DNA of 64,000 bases from DASSHA01 sp035693145 (lineage in GTDB: Bacteria; Chloroflexota; Limnocylindria; Limnocylindrales; CSP1-4), in assembly GCA_035693145.1 (NCBI GenBank), contig DASSHA010000069.1, positions 19,487 through 83,486 on the forward strand, in the 5' to 3' direction. A program made the translations under genes and the position numbers. Below the pieces are notes generated by a model, which was not told the DNA's origin, made no database searches, and saw only the letters and a list, made by a program, of their open reading frames with translations. Shown here piece by piece: positions 8,774 through 16,227 of the stretch. The number at the start of each line of letters is the position of its first letter. Within the stretch, counting starts at the first letter, position 1.

Positions 8774-9493
8774 ATGGTTCGCGATCTCGCCGTCCTCGTC
8801 GTCCGCGCAACGGTCGGCGGGCTGCTCGCCGGACACGGCGCGCAGAAGCTGTTCGGGTGGTTCGGTGGTGGAGGGCTCGAAGGGACCGGCGGGTTCTTCG
8901 AGGGGATGGGGTTCCGTCCGGGCCGGCTCTGGGCGCAGCTCGCGGCGACGTCTGAGCTCGGCGGCGGGCTGCTCACCGCCCTCGGCCTCCTCAACCCGGT
9001 CGGTCCTCTCGCGGCGATGGGCTCGATGCTCGTCGCGACGCTTCGGGCACATGCGGGCAAGCCGATCTGGGGATCGCAGGGCGGCGCTGAGCTGCCCGTG
9101 ACGAACATCGCGATCCTCAGTGCGATCGCACTCGCTGGTCCCGGCCGGCTCTCTGTCGATCATCTCCTCGGCACCCGACTGCCGCGCTGGACGATCCTGC
9201 CGGGCGCCGCGGTCGTCGGCGGCCTCACCTGGTTCGCCGTTCGTCACAGCGAGCAGGCCCAGGCCGCAGGTGAACCCGGGGCGGCGGAGGATGTCGTGCC
9301 GCCCCAACCCGCCGAGCCGCGCCGGTTCGAAGCTGCGGGCGAGACCGCGGCCGGGATCCCGTCCGAGGGTGGCGTGTCGCCGGCGACCGACCTTCCGGGC
9401 ACGGCCGGGCCGGCGCCCGAAGAGGACGTCGAGCAGCCGCTGGGCGACGATGCCATCGCCGCCGTTCGCCGCGTCGACCCCGGCGCCGGCTGA
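8774..9493 (+). CDS. DoxX-family membrane protein
   Basis: The 239-residue protein opens with the DoxX hallmark RATVGGLLAGHGAQKLFGWF and has about four hydrophobic segments in residues 1-165, including TSELGGGLLTALGLLNPVG. The C-terminal 75 residues are an acidic, Pro/Ala-rich tail predicted to be disordered and cytoplasmic. DoxX proteins are linked to redox or thiosulfate/quinone metabolism and to stress responses, but biochemistry is thin. The tail is longer than the family norm of about 130-160 residues. Confidence 0.9.
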   Translation: MVRDLAVLVVRATVGGLLAGHGAQKLFGWFGGGGLEGTGGFFEGMGFRPGRLWAQLAATSELGGGLLTALGLLNPVGPLAAMGSMLVATLRAHAGKPIWGSQGGAELPVTNIAILSAIALAGPGRLSVDHLLGTRLPRWTILPGAAVVGGLTWFAVRHSEQAQAAGEPGAAEDVVPPQPAEPRRFEAAGETAAGIPSEGGVSPATDLPGTAGPAPEEDVEQPLGDDAIAAVRRVDPGAG

Positions 9494-9541
9494 CCGCACG
9501 CGAGGCGGCCGCCGCGTGACGCGGGCCGCTACGATGCCGGC

Positions 9542-10117
9542 ATGCCGAGTGCGAACGACCGTCTGTACTTCAGCGGCGACCCGGAGTCAGACCGGCTCAT
9601 CGCCTCGGACCCGCTGGCGCTCCTGATCGGGTTCGTCCTCGACCAGCAGGTCACCCTCCAGAAGGCCTTTTCGGGACCGCTCGAGCTTCGCCGCCGAATC
9701 GGCTTGCTCGACGCCCGCACGATCGCGGAGATGGACCCGGCTCGGCTCGAGACGGTCTTCCGCGAGCGGCCCGCCCTTCACCGGTTTCCGGCGAACATGG
9801 CTCGCCGCACCCAGGCCCTGTGTGCCGCGATCGTTCGCGATTACGACGGCGATGCCGCGCGGATCTGGGGCGACGTCGCCGACGCGGCCGAGCTCGAGCG
9901 GCGGCTCCTGGCGCTGCCCGGCATCGGAGAGATGAAGGCCAAGACGCTTCTCGCGGTCCTTGCGCGGCGGCTCGCCGTGCGGCCGTCCGGCATCGACGCT
10001 CTGCTGCCGTCGTACCCGACCCTCGGCGATGTCGATTCGGACGCCGCGCGCGAGGAGTACCAGGCAGGCAAGCGGGCCCACAAGGCGATGCTCCGAGCAT
10101 CCGACTCGAAAGGCTGA
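9542..10117 (+). CDS. HhH-GPD-type base-excision DNA repair protein
   Basis: The 191-residue protein shows the helix-hairpin-helix loop LLALPGIGEMKAKTLLAVLA and the preceding helical bundle of the HhH-GPD glycosylase superfamily (LIGFVLDQQVTLQKAFSGPL). It is shorter than EndoIII or AlkA and lacks an Fe-S cluster motif. It resembles the compact HhH-GPD proteins common in high-GC bacteria. It likely recognises damaged bases; lesion specificity is unknown. The catalytic aspartate expected after the hairpin is probably in PSGIDALLPSYP. Confidence 0.88.
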   Translation: MPSANDRLYFSGDPESDRLIASDPLALLIGFVLDQQVTLQKAFSGPLELRRRIGLLDARTIAEMDPARLETVFRERPALHRFPANMARRTQALCAAIVRDYDGDAARIWGDVADAAELERRLLALPGIGEMKAKTLLAVLARRLAVRPSGIDALLPSYPTLGDVDSDAAREEYQAGKRAHKAMLRASDSKG

Positions 10118-10428
10118 CGCCGTCGCGCCGACGGGCGGACATAGCTCCCGCCGCCCGGAATAGCTCCCGCCGCCGTTGCTCCCGCCCTTGCCCCGCGGCC
10201 GTTGCTCCGCAGGCCATGGATTCGGGGCTGCGGCGCCGCTTCGTTGCCCAGCAGGGTCGGAGGCGACGCGATCCGGCGCCATTCGGCGCGCGTTCGGTGC
10301 CTGGCAGGGTCCGACTCGGCACGGAAGCGCGCCAAACAGTGCCTGGTGGGCAACGTGGCGTTGGCGCGTGCCGAGCAGCGAGCCGCGGCGGACGGTCCAT
10401 CCCGGCCCATCCCCGGGGTCGGGCGAAG
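10118..10428. other. 311-bp convergent spacer with short direct repeats
   Basis: No gene is seen. ATAGCTCCCGCCGCC occurs at 10141-10155 and again at 10160-10174, followed by GTTGCTCCCG- and GTTGCTCCG-type words. The spacer lies between the ends of two convergent genes. Its GTTGC-rich character resembles the 1900-2234 spacer. Confidence 0.5.
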
Positions 10429-12225
10429 CTACCGGCTCGGCCTCGGCGGCGTCGCCGAGTCGTCGTGCGGACCAGTCGACACGGTCACCCGGACGAACGT
10501 CGGTGTCGAGCCGGCTGCGACGAGCGAGGCCGACTCCGGGGTCGCGACATCGAGCACGAGCAGCCACGCGCCGGGGGCCTTCGGCGCGACGAGGCTGATG
10601 GCGCCCTCGATCCGACCGCCCGGCCGGACCGTCCGGCGCACCTCGATGGAACCGTCGACGCCCGATCCCGTCGAGCCGGCGAGTGGCAGCCAGTGCGCGC
10701 TCACCTCGATCGTCCCGACGCTTTCGAGTGGCAGCCCGGGCCGCGGGGAGACCGACTGTGGCGGCGCCCACGGGGCGCTCCCGTTGTTCGCGACGACGAA
10801 CGGAAGCGCGAACGTCTCTTGGGTCGAGACGGTCATCGCGCCCGGCACCGCGAACGTCGCCGAGTGCGGCCCGACGACGCGCACGAGGAGTCGCGGAACC
10901 AGGGCCTGCGTCGGCGCATCCGCGGCCACGCCGTCCGGACCGTGGACGGCGAGGGTCAGTCGGTAGAGGCCGGGGGTCGGTGGCAGGGGCGCGTCGATCC
11001 GCCAGCCGCCCTTGACGAGCTTCGCGGCCACGGGCGCGACGACGTCGCCCTCGGTCTCGGGAACGACGAGCGCCAGCGGATCCTGCACCGGCGCGGCCTC
11101 GGGCGAGGGTGACGGGCTCGCGTCCGGTCCCCCCGTCGCCGGCACGAGCGGCGACGATCCGGTCGCGGCGGACGCGCCCAGCGGAACGTCGAGCGGATCC
11201 CAGCGTGCCGAGAGCTCGAGACCGTCCACGAGCGAGCGCGGCGCGCTCTCCGGCAACGCGATCGGCAGCGTCAGCGCGCGCGTCTCGCCGGCCACCGGGA
11301 TTCCGTCGATTGCCGGGGCGCCGACGGTCGCCCCGACCGACGCGAGCGTCGGCGGCGGAGGTTCGGTCCCAGGGCCGCCCGCGCCGGCGTCGGCGCCGAT
11401 CGTCGTGCCACGGCCGGATTCGACCACGGTCGACGTGCTGACCTGTCCGCGAATGACGAGCGACCGGCTGAAGCCGGACGCGGCATTGACCGGGTCGAGC
11501 ATGTCGACAAAGCCCGGCCGCCGGTCGCTCGCGAAGGTCCTGACGTGGCCGTGGAACGTCGGCGACTCGTGCCACAGGTCGGCGACGGTCCCGTGCCCCG
11601 CGAGGATCGAGTCGACGTACCAGCCCGGGTCAAGGTAGGCCTCCGCGACGACGGCGCTCGCGCCCGCCGAGATCCAGCCCGCGCCGAAGTTGTCGACTCG
11701 CTGGCGGGCGACGTCCAGTGTCCCTTCGGGCAGCCCCGGCTCGGAGTTTCCGCTCGCGTAGCAGAGGTGCGACAGGACGACGACGGCGTTCGGCGCGAGC
11801 TTCACCTCGCGCTCGAGGTATGCCTCGCCGAAGTACTGGTGCGCGACGTCGTCGACCTCAGCCACCGGGTTGAGGCCGAGGCCGTTCTGCGTCGGTGGAT
11901 AGAGCGTCGATCGGTAGCGTGACGGCCAGCCGTTGCCATGGCCGAGATAGACGACGACCGAGGCATCGTCGAGGGCCGCCTTCACCCGCGGCCACGTCGC
12001 GTTCGGAGACACGACCTCGACGACGTCCGGGGTGTAGCGCCGTGCCGCTCGCGCGGCATCGTCGGCCGCGGCGCGATAGTGGTCCGTCGCGTCGCCCGCC
12101 GGCCCGACGATGATCGCGACCTTGGGGATCGCCGCCGCGGCGCGCGCCTCACCCGCCAGGACCGAGACCTGGCCGACGACCAGGAGCGCGATGACCAGAC
12201 CGACGAGCGATCGCAGATGACGCAC
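10429..12225 (-). CDS. Large secreted paralogue of the caspase-like protein, with C-terminal beta-sandwich domains
   Basis: The product is 598 residues from GTG 12225, which follows GGGAG by about nine bases and gives a clean signal peptide ending near GEARA. Residues 33-290 align by eye with the 289-residue protein at 6135: SPNATWPRVKAAL, YLGHGNGWPS with His96, and LCYASGNSE with Cys155 (59 residues apart versus 58). The extra C-terminal part contains two related segments (ELSARWDPL, EVSAHWLPL) in a Pro/Thr-rich beta-sandwich setting, perhaps for substrate or surface binding. A TTG start at 12246 is possible. Peptidase activity is inferred from the His/Cys arrangement only. Confidence 0.8.
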   Translation of the reverse strand: MRHLRSLVGLVIALLVVGQVSVLAGEARAAAAIPKVAIIVGPAGDATDHYRAAADDAARAARRYTPDVVEVVSPNATWPRVKAALDDASVVVYLGHGNGWPSRYRSTLYPPTQNGLGLNPVAEVDDVAHQYFGEAYLEREVKLAPNAVVVLSHLCYASGNSEPGLPEGTLDVARQRVDNFGAGWISAGASAVVAEAYLDPGWYVDSILAGHGTVADLWHESPTFHGHVRTFASDRRPGFVDMLDPVNAASGFSRSLVIRGQVSTSTVVESGRGTTIGADAGAGGPGTEPPPPTLASVGATVGAPAIDGIPVAGETRALTLPIALPESAPRSLVDGLELSARWDPLDVPLGASAATGSSPLVPATGGPDASPSPSPEAAPVQDPLALVVPETEGDVVAPVAAKLVKGGWRIDAPLPPTPGLYRLTLAVHGPDGVAADAPTQALVPRLLVRVVGPHSATFAVPGAMTVSTQETFALPFVVANNGSAPWAPPQSVSPRPGLPLESVGTIEVSAHWLPLAGSTGSGVDGSIEVRRTVRPGGRIEGAISLVAPKAPGAWLLVLDVATPESASLVAAGSTPTFVRVTVSTGPHDDSATPPRPSR

Positions 12226-12354
12226 GACGGAGTCTCCCGGACACAAGGGTTCCGCGGCGGGGGCACAACGTACTCCAGTTCGATTTCCTGCGCATCACCT
12301 GTCGCCAAACCGCCGGTGCGGCCATGCCTCGCGACCCGGCGTAGCATCGATGCG

Positions 12355-13557
12355 ATGACCCGGATCCTGCTCTACACGGGCAAGGGTGGCGTCGGCAAGA
12401 CGAGCGTCGCCGCCGCGACGGCGCTCCTGACCGCCGAGCGCGGCCTGCGGACGATCGTCCTCTCGACCGACATCGCACACAGCCTCGCCGACGCGTACGA
12501 GATCCCGCTCGGGCCCGAGCCCCGCGAGATCGTGCCCAACCTGTGGGGCCAGGAGCCAGACGTCTACTACAACATCGCGCGCTACTGGCGGACGATCCAG
12601 ACGTACGTCACGGAGCTGTTCAGCTGGCGCGGGCTCGATGAGGTCATGGCGGAGGAGATGACGGTCCTCCCCGGCATGGACGAGCTCGGCAACCTGCTCT
12701 GGATCGCCGACCACGTCGAGAGCGGCCGGTACGACGTCATCGTCGTCGACGCGGCGCCCACGGGCGAAACCCTCCGGCTCCTGTCGCTGCCCGAGGCGAG
12801 TCGGTGGTGGGTGGAGCGGATCGCGCCGATCGGAAAGCGCGTGTCCCGGCTCGGCGGGCCGCTGCTCCAGCGCGTCGTCGGGCTTCCGATGCCGCAGGAG
12901 GAGGTCTTCCACGCCGCCGAGCGTCTGCTTCGGCGGCTCGACTCGGTTCACCGCCTGCTTGCCGATCCGGAGCTGGCGTCGGTCCGGATCGTCCTCGCGC
13001 TCGAGTCGCTCTCGATCGCCGAGGCCCACCGCTCGTTCACCTATTTTCACCTCTTCGGCTACCCGACCGACCTCGTCGTGGCGAACCGGGTGTTCCCGGC
13101 CGACGTCGGTGGGTACTTCGAACGGCTGCGCGAGACTCAGCAGGCGCACCTGCCGCGGGTCGAGCAGGAGTTCGGCCCGGTGCCCGTTCGGACCGTCCCG
13201 TTCTTCGATCGCGAGATGGTCGGGATCGATCGGCTTCGGGAGGTCGGCGAGGCGCTGTTTGGCGACGACGATCCGGCGGCCGTGCACTACCGCGGCCGGC
13301 CGTACCAGATCGTCCGCCACGGCGACGGCTGGATGCTGCGGGTCGAGCTGCCGTTCGTGTCGCGTGAGCAGGTCGACCTCTCGCGCCACGGCGACGAGCT
13401 CGTCCTGCAGGCCGGCGGCTGGCGCCGAACGCTCGTCCTGCCGCGCGCGCTCGTCGAGGCTCGAACCCGGGGCGCGCGGATGGACGGCGGTACGCTGAGC
13501 ATCGAATTCGAGCCGCGGATGCCGGCCCCAGGCGGCGGAGGAGGTACTCGACGATGA
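12355..13557 (+). CDS. ArsA/GET3-family ATPase with C-terminal HSP20-like domain
   Basis: The 400-residue protein begins MTRILLYTGKGGVGKTS, the deviant Walker A motif of ArsA/GET3 ATPases (two lysines, 10 and 15). It has the switch motif STDIAHSLADA and VVDAAPTGETLRLL. About the last 75 residues (VELPFVSREQVDLSRHGDEL onward) match the ArsA HSP20-like domain. There is no arsenite-binding Cys pattern and no arsB/arsR neighbour. A role in client or membrane-protein targeting, or another ATP-driven handover, is more likely than arsenic export. It is coupled to the next gene by an ATGA overlap. Confidence 0.92.
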   Translation: MTRILLYTGKGGVGKTSVAAATALLTAERGLRTIVLSTDIAHSLADAYEIPLGPEPREIVPNLWGQEPDVYYNIARYWRTIQTYVTELFSWRGLDEVMAEEMTVLPGMDELGNLLWIADHVESGRYDVIVVDAAPTGETLRLLSLPEASRWWVERIAPIGKRVSRLGGPLLQRVVGLPMPQEEVFHAAERLLRRLDSVHRLLADPELASVRIVLALESLSIAEAHRSFTYFHLFGYPTDLVVANRVFPADVGGYFERLRETQQAHLPRVEQEFGPVPVRTVPFFDREMVGIDRLREVGEALFGDDDPAAVHYRGRPYQIVRHGDGWMLRVELPFVSREQVDLSRHGDELVLQAGGWRRTLVLPRALVEARTRGARMDGGTLSIEFEPRMPAPGGGGGTRR

Positions 13558-13877
13558 ACCCGAGCACGAGGCGAGGACGTGCGACGACGCCACCGAGCGC
13601 CGGGCTCGAGGAGCCCGGTTCCCACGCCGGATCGACGGAGCGGATCGCCGAGCTCGAGGACCGCCTCGCGCGTCTCGAGCGGCGCGTGACGCTGCGCGAC
13701 CGGAGTCGCACGATGATGGCGAAGGTGATGCCGCCCGAGGCGAGCGAGCACTTCCGACAGGCAGGCCGGCATCAGCTGCTCGGGCTCCGCTCGATCATCG
13801 ACTTCTGGATCGACCGGGTGGACCGCGCGGCGCCGGCCGGGGGAGCGAACGCGGCCGAACGGATCGACATCGAATAG
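13554..13877 (+). CDS. Small partner protein of the ArsA-like ATPase, function unknown
   Basis: The 107-residue product has a disordered N-terminus and a short coiled-coil (STERIAELEDRLARLERRV). A conserved-looking helix follows (MPPEASEHFRQAGRHQLLGL, then RSIIDFWIDRVDR) with amphipathic character. No family is recognised. The ATG overlaps the ATPase stop by four bases, so the two proteins are made together and probably interact. A client-binding or membrane-peripheral adaptor is one possibility. Confidence 0.75.
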   Translation: MNPSTRRGRATTPPSAGLEEPGSHAGSTERIAELEDRLARLERRVTLRDRSRTMMAKVMPPEASEHFRQAGRHQLLGLRSIIDFWIDRVDRAAPAGGANAAERIDIE

Positions 13878-13919
13878 CTCGGAGCATCTCGTTCGCGCGT
13901 CTGCGGCGATCCCGACGGT

Positions 13920-14088
13920 TATTCACCGGGTGGGTGAGTGCACCGCCGACCGCGAGTCTCATTCGCGGCGTGCATGCGTCGCGCCGATTCGGCCCTGCAT
14001 CGGCCAGGTGAAGCAGCATCCATTCATCGGACGAATGCAACCCGCACGCGGGCCGGCGAATTGGTCGCGTTCATTCACCGGACGAATA
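13920..14088. repeat. Three imperfect ATTCAYCGG repeats, two of them palindromic
   Basis: TATTCACCGG lies at 13920-13929. CATTCATCGGACGAATG (14021-14037) and CATTCACCGGACGAATA (14072-14088) are 14 of 17 and similarly self-complementary, and are 51 bases apart. They sit in the 267-bp spacer between the convergent ArsA pair and the DUF3037 gene. They could be operator sites or a small dispersed repeat. Confidence 0.55.
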
Positions 14089-14144
14089 CGTCGTCGACCC
14101 GCCGTCGACGCGCCGTCCACGCGCCGCCGCCGCGCTCCCCGCGG

Positions 14145-14525
14145 CTACAGCACGAGCTGCCGGAACAGCCGATCCAGCTCCGCGGCCGGGTCGTCGGTGA
14201 GACCCGTGTGGACGTCGGACGGCTGGATGACCGTGCTCGAGGGCGCGACCAGCCAATGGAACCGCTCCGCGGCGTCCAGCGCGCCGATCGAACCGGCGTC
14301 CGCTCCGCCGCGGGCAACGCGCTCGAAGGCGTCGAGGTGCCGGCGAACCGCGGCGAGGTCGACCGCCGGTGCCAGGGCGCGCAGGCGCCCCTCGTCGAGC
14401 TCGACCCGCGCCCCGAGGTAACGGCGGCCACGGCACAGCAGGACGATCCCCGCGTTCAGGCACTCGCCGCGCTCGACCCGCGGAACGATCCGGATCACGG
14501 CGTACTGGAACGCCTCAGGCGGCAC
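14145..14525 (-). CDS. DUF3037 family protein
   Basis: The 126-residue protein (MPPEAFQYAVIRIVPRVERG, then CLNAGIVLLC) matches the DUF3037 family. It starts 11 bases inside the end of the HipA-like gene, so translation is coupled. DUF3037 genes are known mainly as the companion of HipA-like kinases in this order. Biochemistry is unknown; it may be an antitoxin-like partner, a substrate, or a structural subunit of the kinase. Confidence 0.88.
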   Translation of the reverse strand: MPPEAFQYAVIRIVPRVERGECLNAGIVLLCRGRRYLGARVELDEGRLRALAPAVDLAAVRRHLDAFERVARGGADAGSIGALDAAERFHWLVAPSSTVIQPSDVHTGLTDDPAAELDRLFRQLVL

Positions 14526-15291
14526 GGCCGTCCTCGTGGTCTCGCAGGAATGGCCTGGGCGGTCGGAGCCGCCCGAGGAGGTACTCGACGTACGCCCGGC
14601 GCGCCGCCGACGCGTCCGGGAACCGGCCGTCTTCCAGCAGCCAGACGTCGGGGACGAGCCCGACGATCTCGTCCACGAGCTCGGGCGTCAGCAGCGGCGC
14701 GAGGTGCGCGTCGGCCTCGGCGAGGGGTCCGGCGAACGGAAGGAGGATGTGGTCGCGCGTCCGGGGGAACGGCTGTCGGGCGTGCCGCTCGGGATCGCGC
14801 CAGGTGTGCTGGATGTAGAGCGCGGCACCGTGGTCGATCAGCCACAGCCCGTCGTGCCACGACAGGATGTTCGCATTGCGCGGCGAGCGATCCGGGTTCG
14901 TCACGAACGCGTCGAACCAGACGACCTCGGCTGCGAGCGACGGCTCCGGCGCCCGATCCGCGACGGGACTCCAGGCGAGGGCACCGGGCAGGAAGTCGAG
15001 GCCCACGTTCAACCCGCCGCTGCCTTCGAGGAGCGCGTGGATCTCCGCGTCCGGCTCCGCTGCCGCGAGACGCGGGTCGAGCTCGACGAGCACGATCTCG
15101 GGCACCGGCAGTCCGAGCGAGCGTCCGATCTCGCCGACGACGAGCTCGGCGATGAGCGCCTTGACGCCCTGGCCGGCGCCCCGCCATTTGACGACGTAGA
15201 GGCCGTCGTCGTCCGCCTCGACGAGACCCGGCACTGAGCCGCCTTCGCGAAACGGCGTGACGTACCGGGTCGCGGTCACGGTCCGAACCAT
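14515..15291 (-). CDS. HipA-like family kinase (HipA_2 type)
   Basis: The 258-residue protein begins MVRTVTATRYVTPFREGGSV. It shows a compact HipA/PI3K-like kinase core: YVVKWRGAGQG with the ATP-binding lysine, an LPVPEIVLVEL segment, and the catalytic stretch VTNPDRSPRNANIL then WLIDHGAAL (metal-binding Asp). It lacks the N-terminal HipB-binding region of classical HipA and has no xre-type antitoxin gene nearby. The DUF3037 gene overlaps its end. It is probably a Ser/Thr or small-molecule kinase; a toxin role is not established. Confidence 0.88.
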   Translation of the reverse strand: MVRTVTATRYVTPFREGGSVPGLVEADDDGLYVVKWRGAGQGVKALIAELVVGEIGRSLGLPVPEIVLVELDPRLAAAEPDAEIHALLEGSGGLNVGLDFLPGALAWSPVADRAPEPSLAAEVVWFDAFVTNPDRSPRNANILSWHDGLWLIDHGAALYIQHTWRDPERHARQPFPRTRDHILLPFAGPLAEADAHLAPLLTPELVDEIVGLVPDVWLLEDGRFPDASAARRAYVEYLLGRLRPPRPFLRDHEDGRAA

Positions 15292-15325
15292 CGGCGCGAG
15301 TGTACGGGCGGCCGTCGGGGCCGGA

Positions 15326-15739
15326 TCAGCGCTCGACGTACGAGGCGAGTCGATCGAGCAGGTCGGTCCACGCCCGGCGGTAGTCGTCGGCGGTCGATTC
15401 CAGATCGACCCGCCGATGGCGGACCACGATCTGCGTGTCGCCGCCGAGATCGCCGAGACGGATGTCGACCTCCGTCGTCGGACCGGGTTCGTCGGTCCAG
15501 CGCCACGTGAATGCGAGGCGACCAGGCCGATCCGCGGCGAGGACGCGGCCATCCACGGCGAGGGGGCCGGACGTCGGGTGGTCGGCCTCGAAGCTGTACG
15601 CCGCGCCGGGCGTCGGGACGAAGGCGATCCGCGGCTGCCACGGCCAGAACCAGGCCGCGAGGCGATCGGGTTCGGTCAGCGCCGCCCAGACCTCGTCGGG
15701 CGGGGCGTCGAGCGTTCGCTCGACGACGGCCTCATGCAC
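15326..15739 (-). CDS. SRPBCC/AHSA1-type domain protein
   Basis: From GTG 15739 this 137-residue protein reads as one START-like domain: HEAVVERTLDAPPDEVWAAL, LAAWFWPW, GRLAFTWRW and a C-terminal long helix ending RLASYVER. This helix-grip fold binds hydrophobic ligands or acts as an Hsp90 co-chaperone-like module (AHSA1). The ligand is unknown. It is 34 bases upstream of the HipA-like gene on the same strand and could share its transcript. Confidence 0.88.
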   Translation of the reverse strand: MHEAVVERTLDAPPDEVWAALTEPDRLAAWFWPWQPRIAFVPTPGAAYSFEADHPTSGPLAVDGRVLAADRPGRLAFTWRWTDEPGPTTEVDIRLGDLGGDTQIVVRHRRVDLESTADDYRRAWTDLLDRLASYVER

Positions 15740-15836
15740 CCGACGATCATGCCTTCGCGGGGCTCGGCGAGCTGTCCCCACCGACCGATGACGAACCGGC
15801 CGGATCGACGAAGCCGGCCCGGGGGCCGAGTCGAAC

Positions 15837-16067
15837 CTAGAGGTCGCCCCCCGGCTGGTGCTCGGTCGATGGCGTCTCGCCACGGTCGACGGCATCCTCG
15901 GTCGGCGCGTCGGCCGGGTTCGACTTCCGTGCCGCGTCGGCGTCGCGAACGTCCGACGGACGTCCTTCGGCCCCCGATCGGGCGCTGTCGGTCACGCCGA
16001 GCGGGCGACCCTCGCCGCGCTCGCCGCCTTCGCGATTCCGTGCGTCCTGCTCGTGCTCGCTGGTCAT
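15837..16067 (-). CDS. Small hydrophilic protein, unknown function
   Basis: The ATG at 16067 is preceded by CGGAGGAGACCG, an excellent ribosome site. The 76-residue product is almost entirely charged and small residues (Glu, Asp, Arg, Gly, Ser) with no hydrophobic core, so it is probably disordered. Such proteins are common desiccation- or stress-related genes in high-GC bacteria. It does not contain the D-T-E-G-Q motif seen in the small proteins near 45-49 kb. Confidence 0.65.
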   Translation of the reverse strand: MTSEHEQDARNREGGERGEGRPLGVTDSARSGAEGRPSDVRDADAARKSNPADAPTEDAVDRGETPSTEHQPGGDL

Positions 16068-16227
16068 CGGTCTCCTCCGTTCGGTCGTGCCGAGAAGGGT
16101 GGGGGACCCAACGCCCCGCGCGCGGCGCACCGCACGAGCACCGCCGTCGCATCCGCGTGTCGGTTCGGGCCGCTGCCCCGTGCCGAGTGCCGCCGTCGGA
16201 GCCGGTCGCCCGCGGGCACCCGCGAGC

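Noticed and set aside
9587..11575. A 662-codon open frame on the minus strand
   Set aside because: It crosses the HhH-GPD gene antisense and the caspase-like gene out of frame, with Arg-rich nonsense composition.
12355..13557. Arsenite efflux ATPase (ArsA)
   Set aside because: No arsenic-binding cysteine set and no arsB, arsR or arsD nearby.
14515..15291. Classical HipA-HipB toxin-antitoxin module
   Set aside because: There is no HipB-like regulator and the protein is half the length of HipA; DUF3037 pairing fits better.
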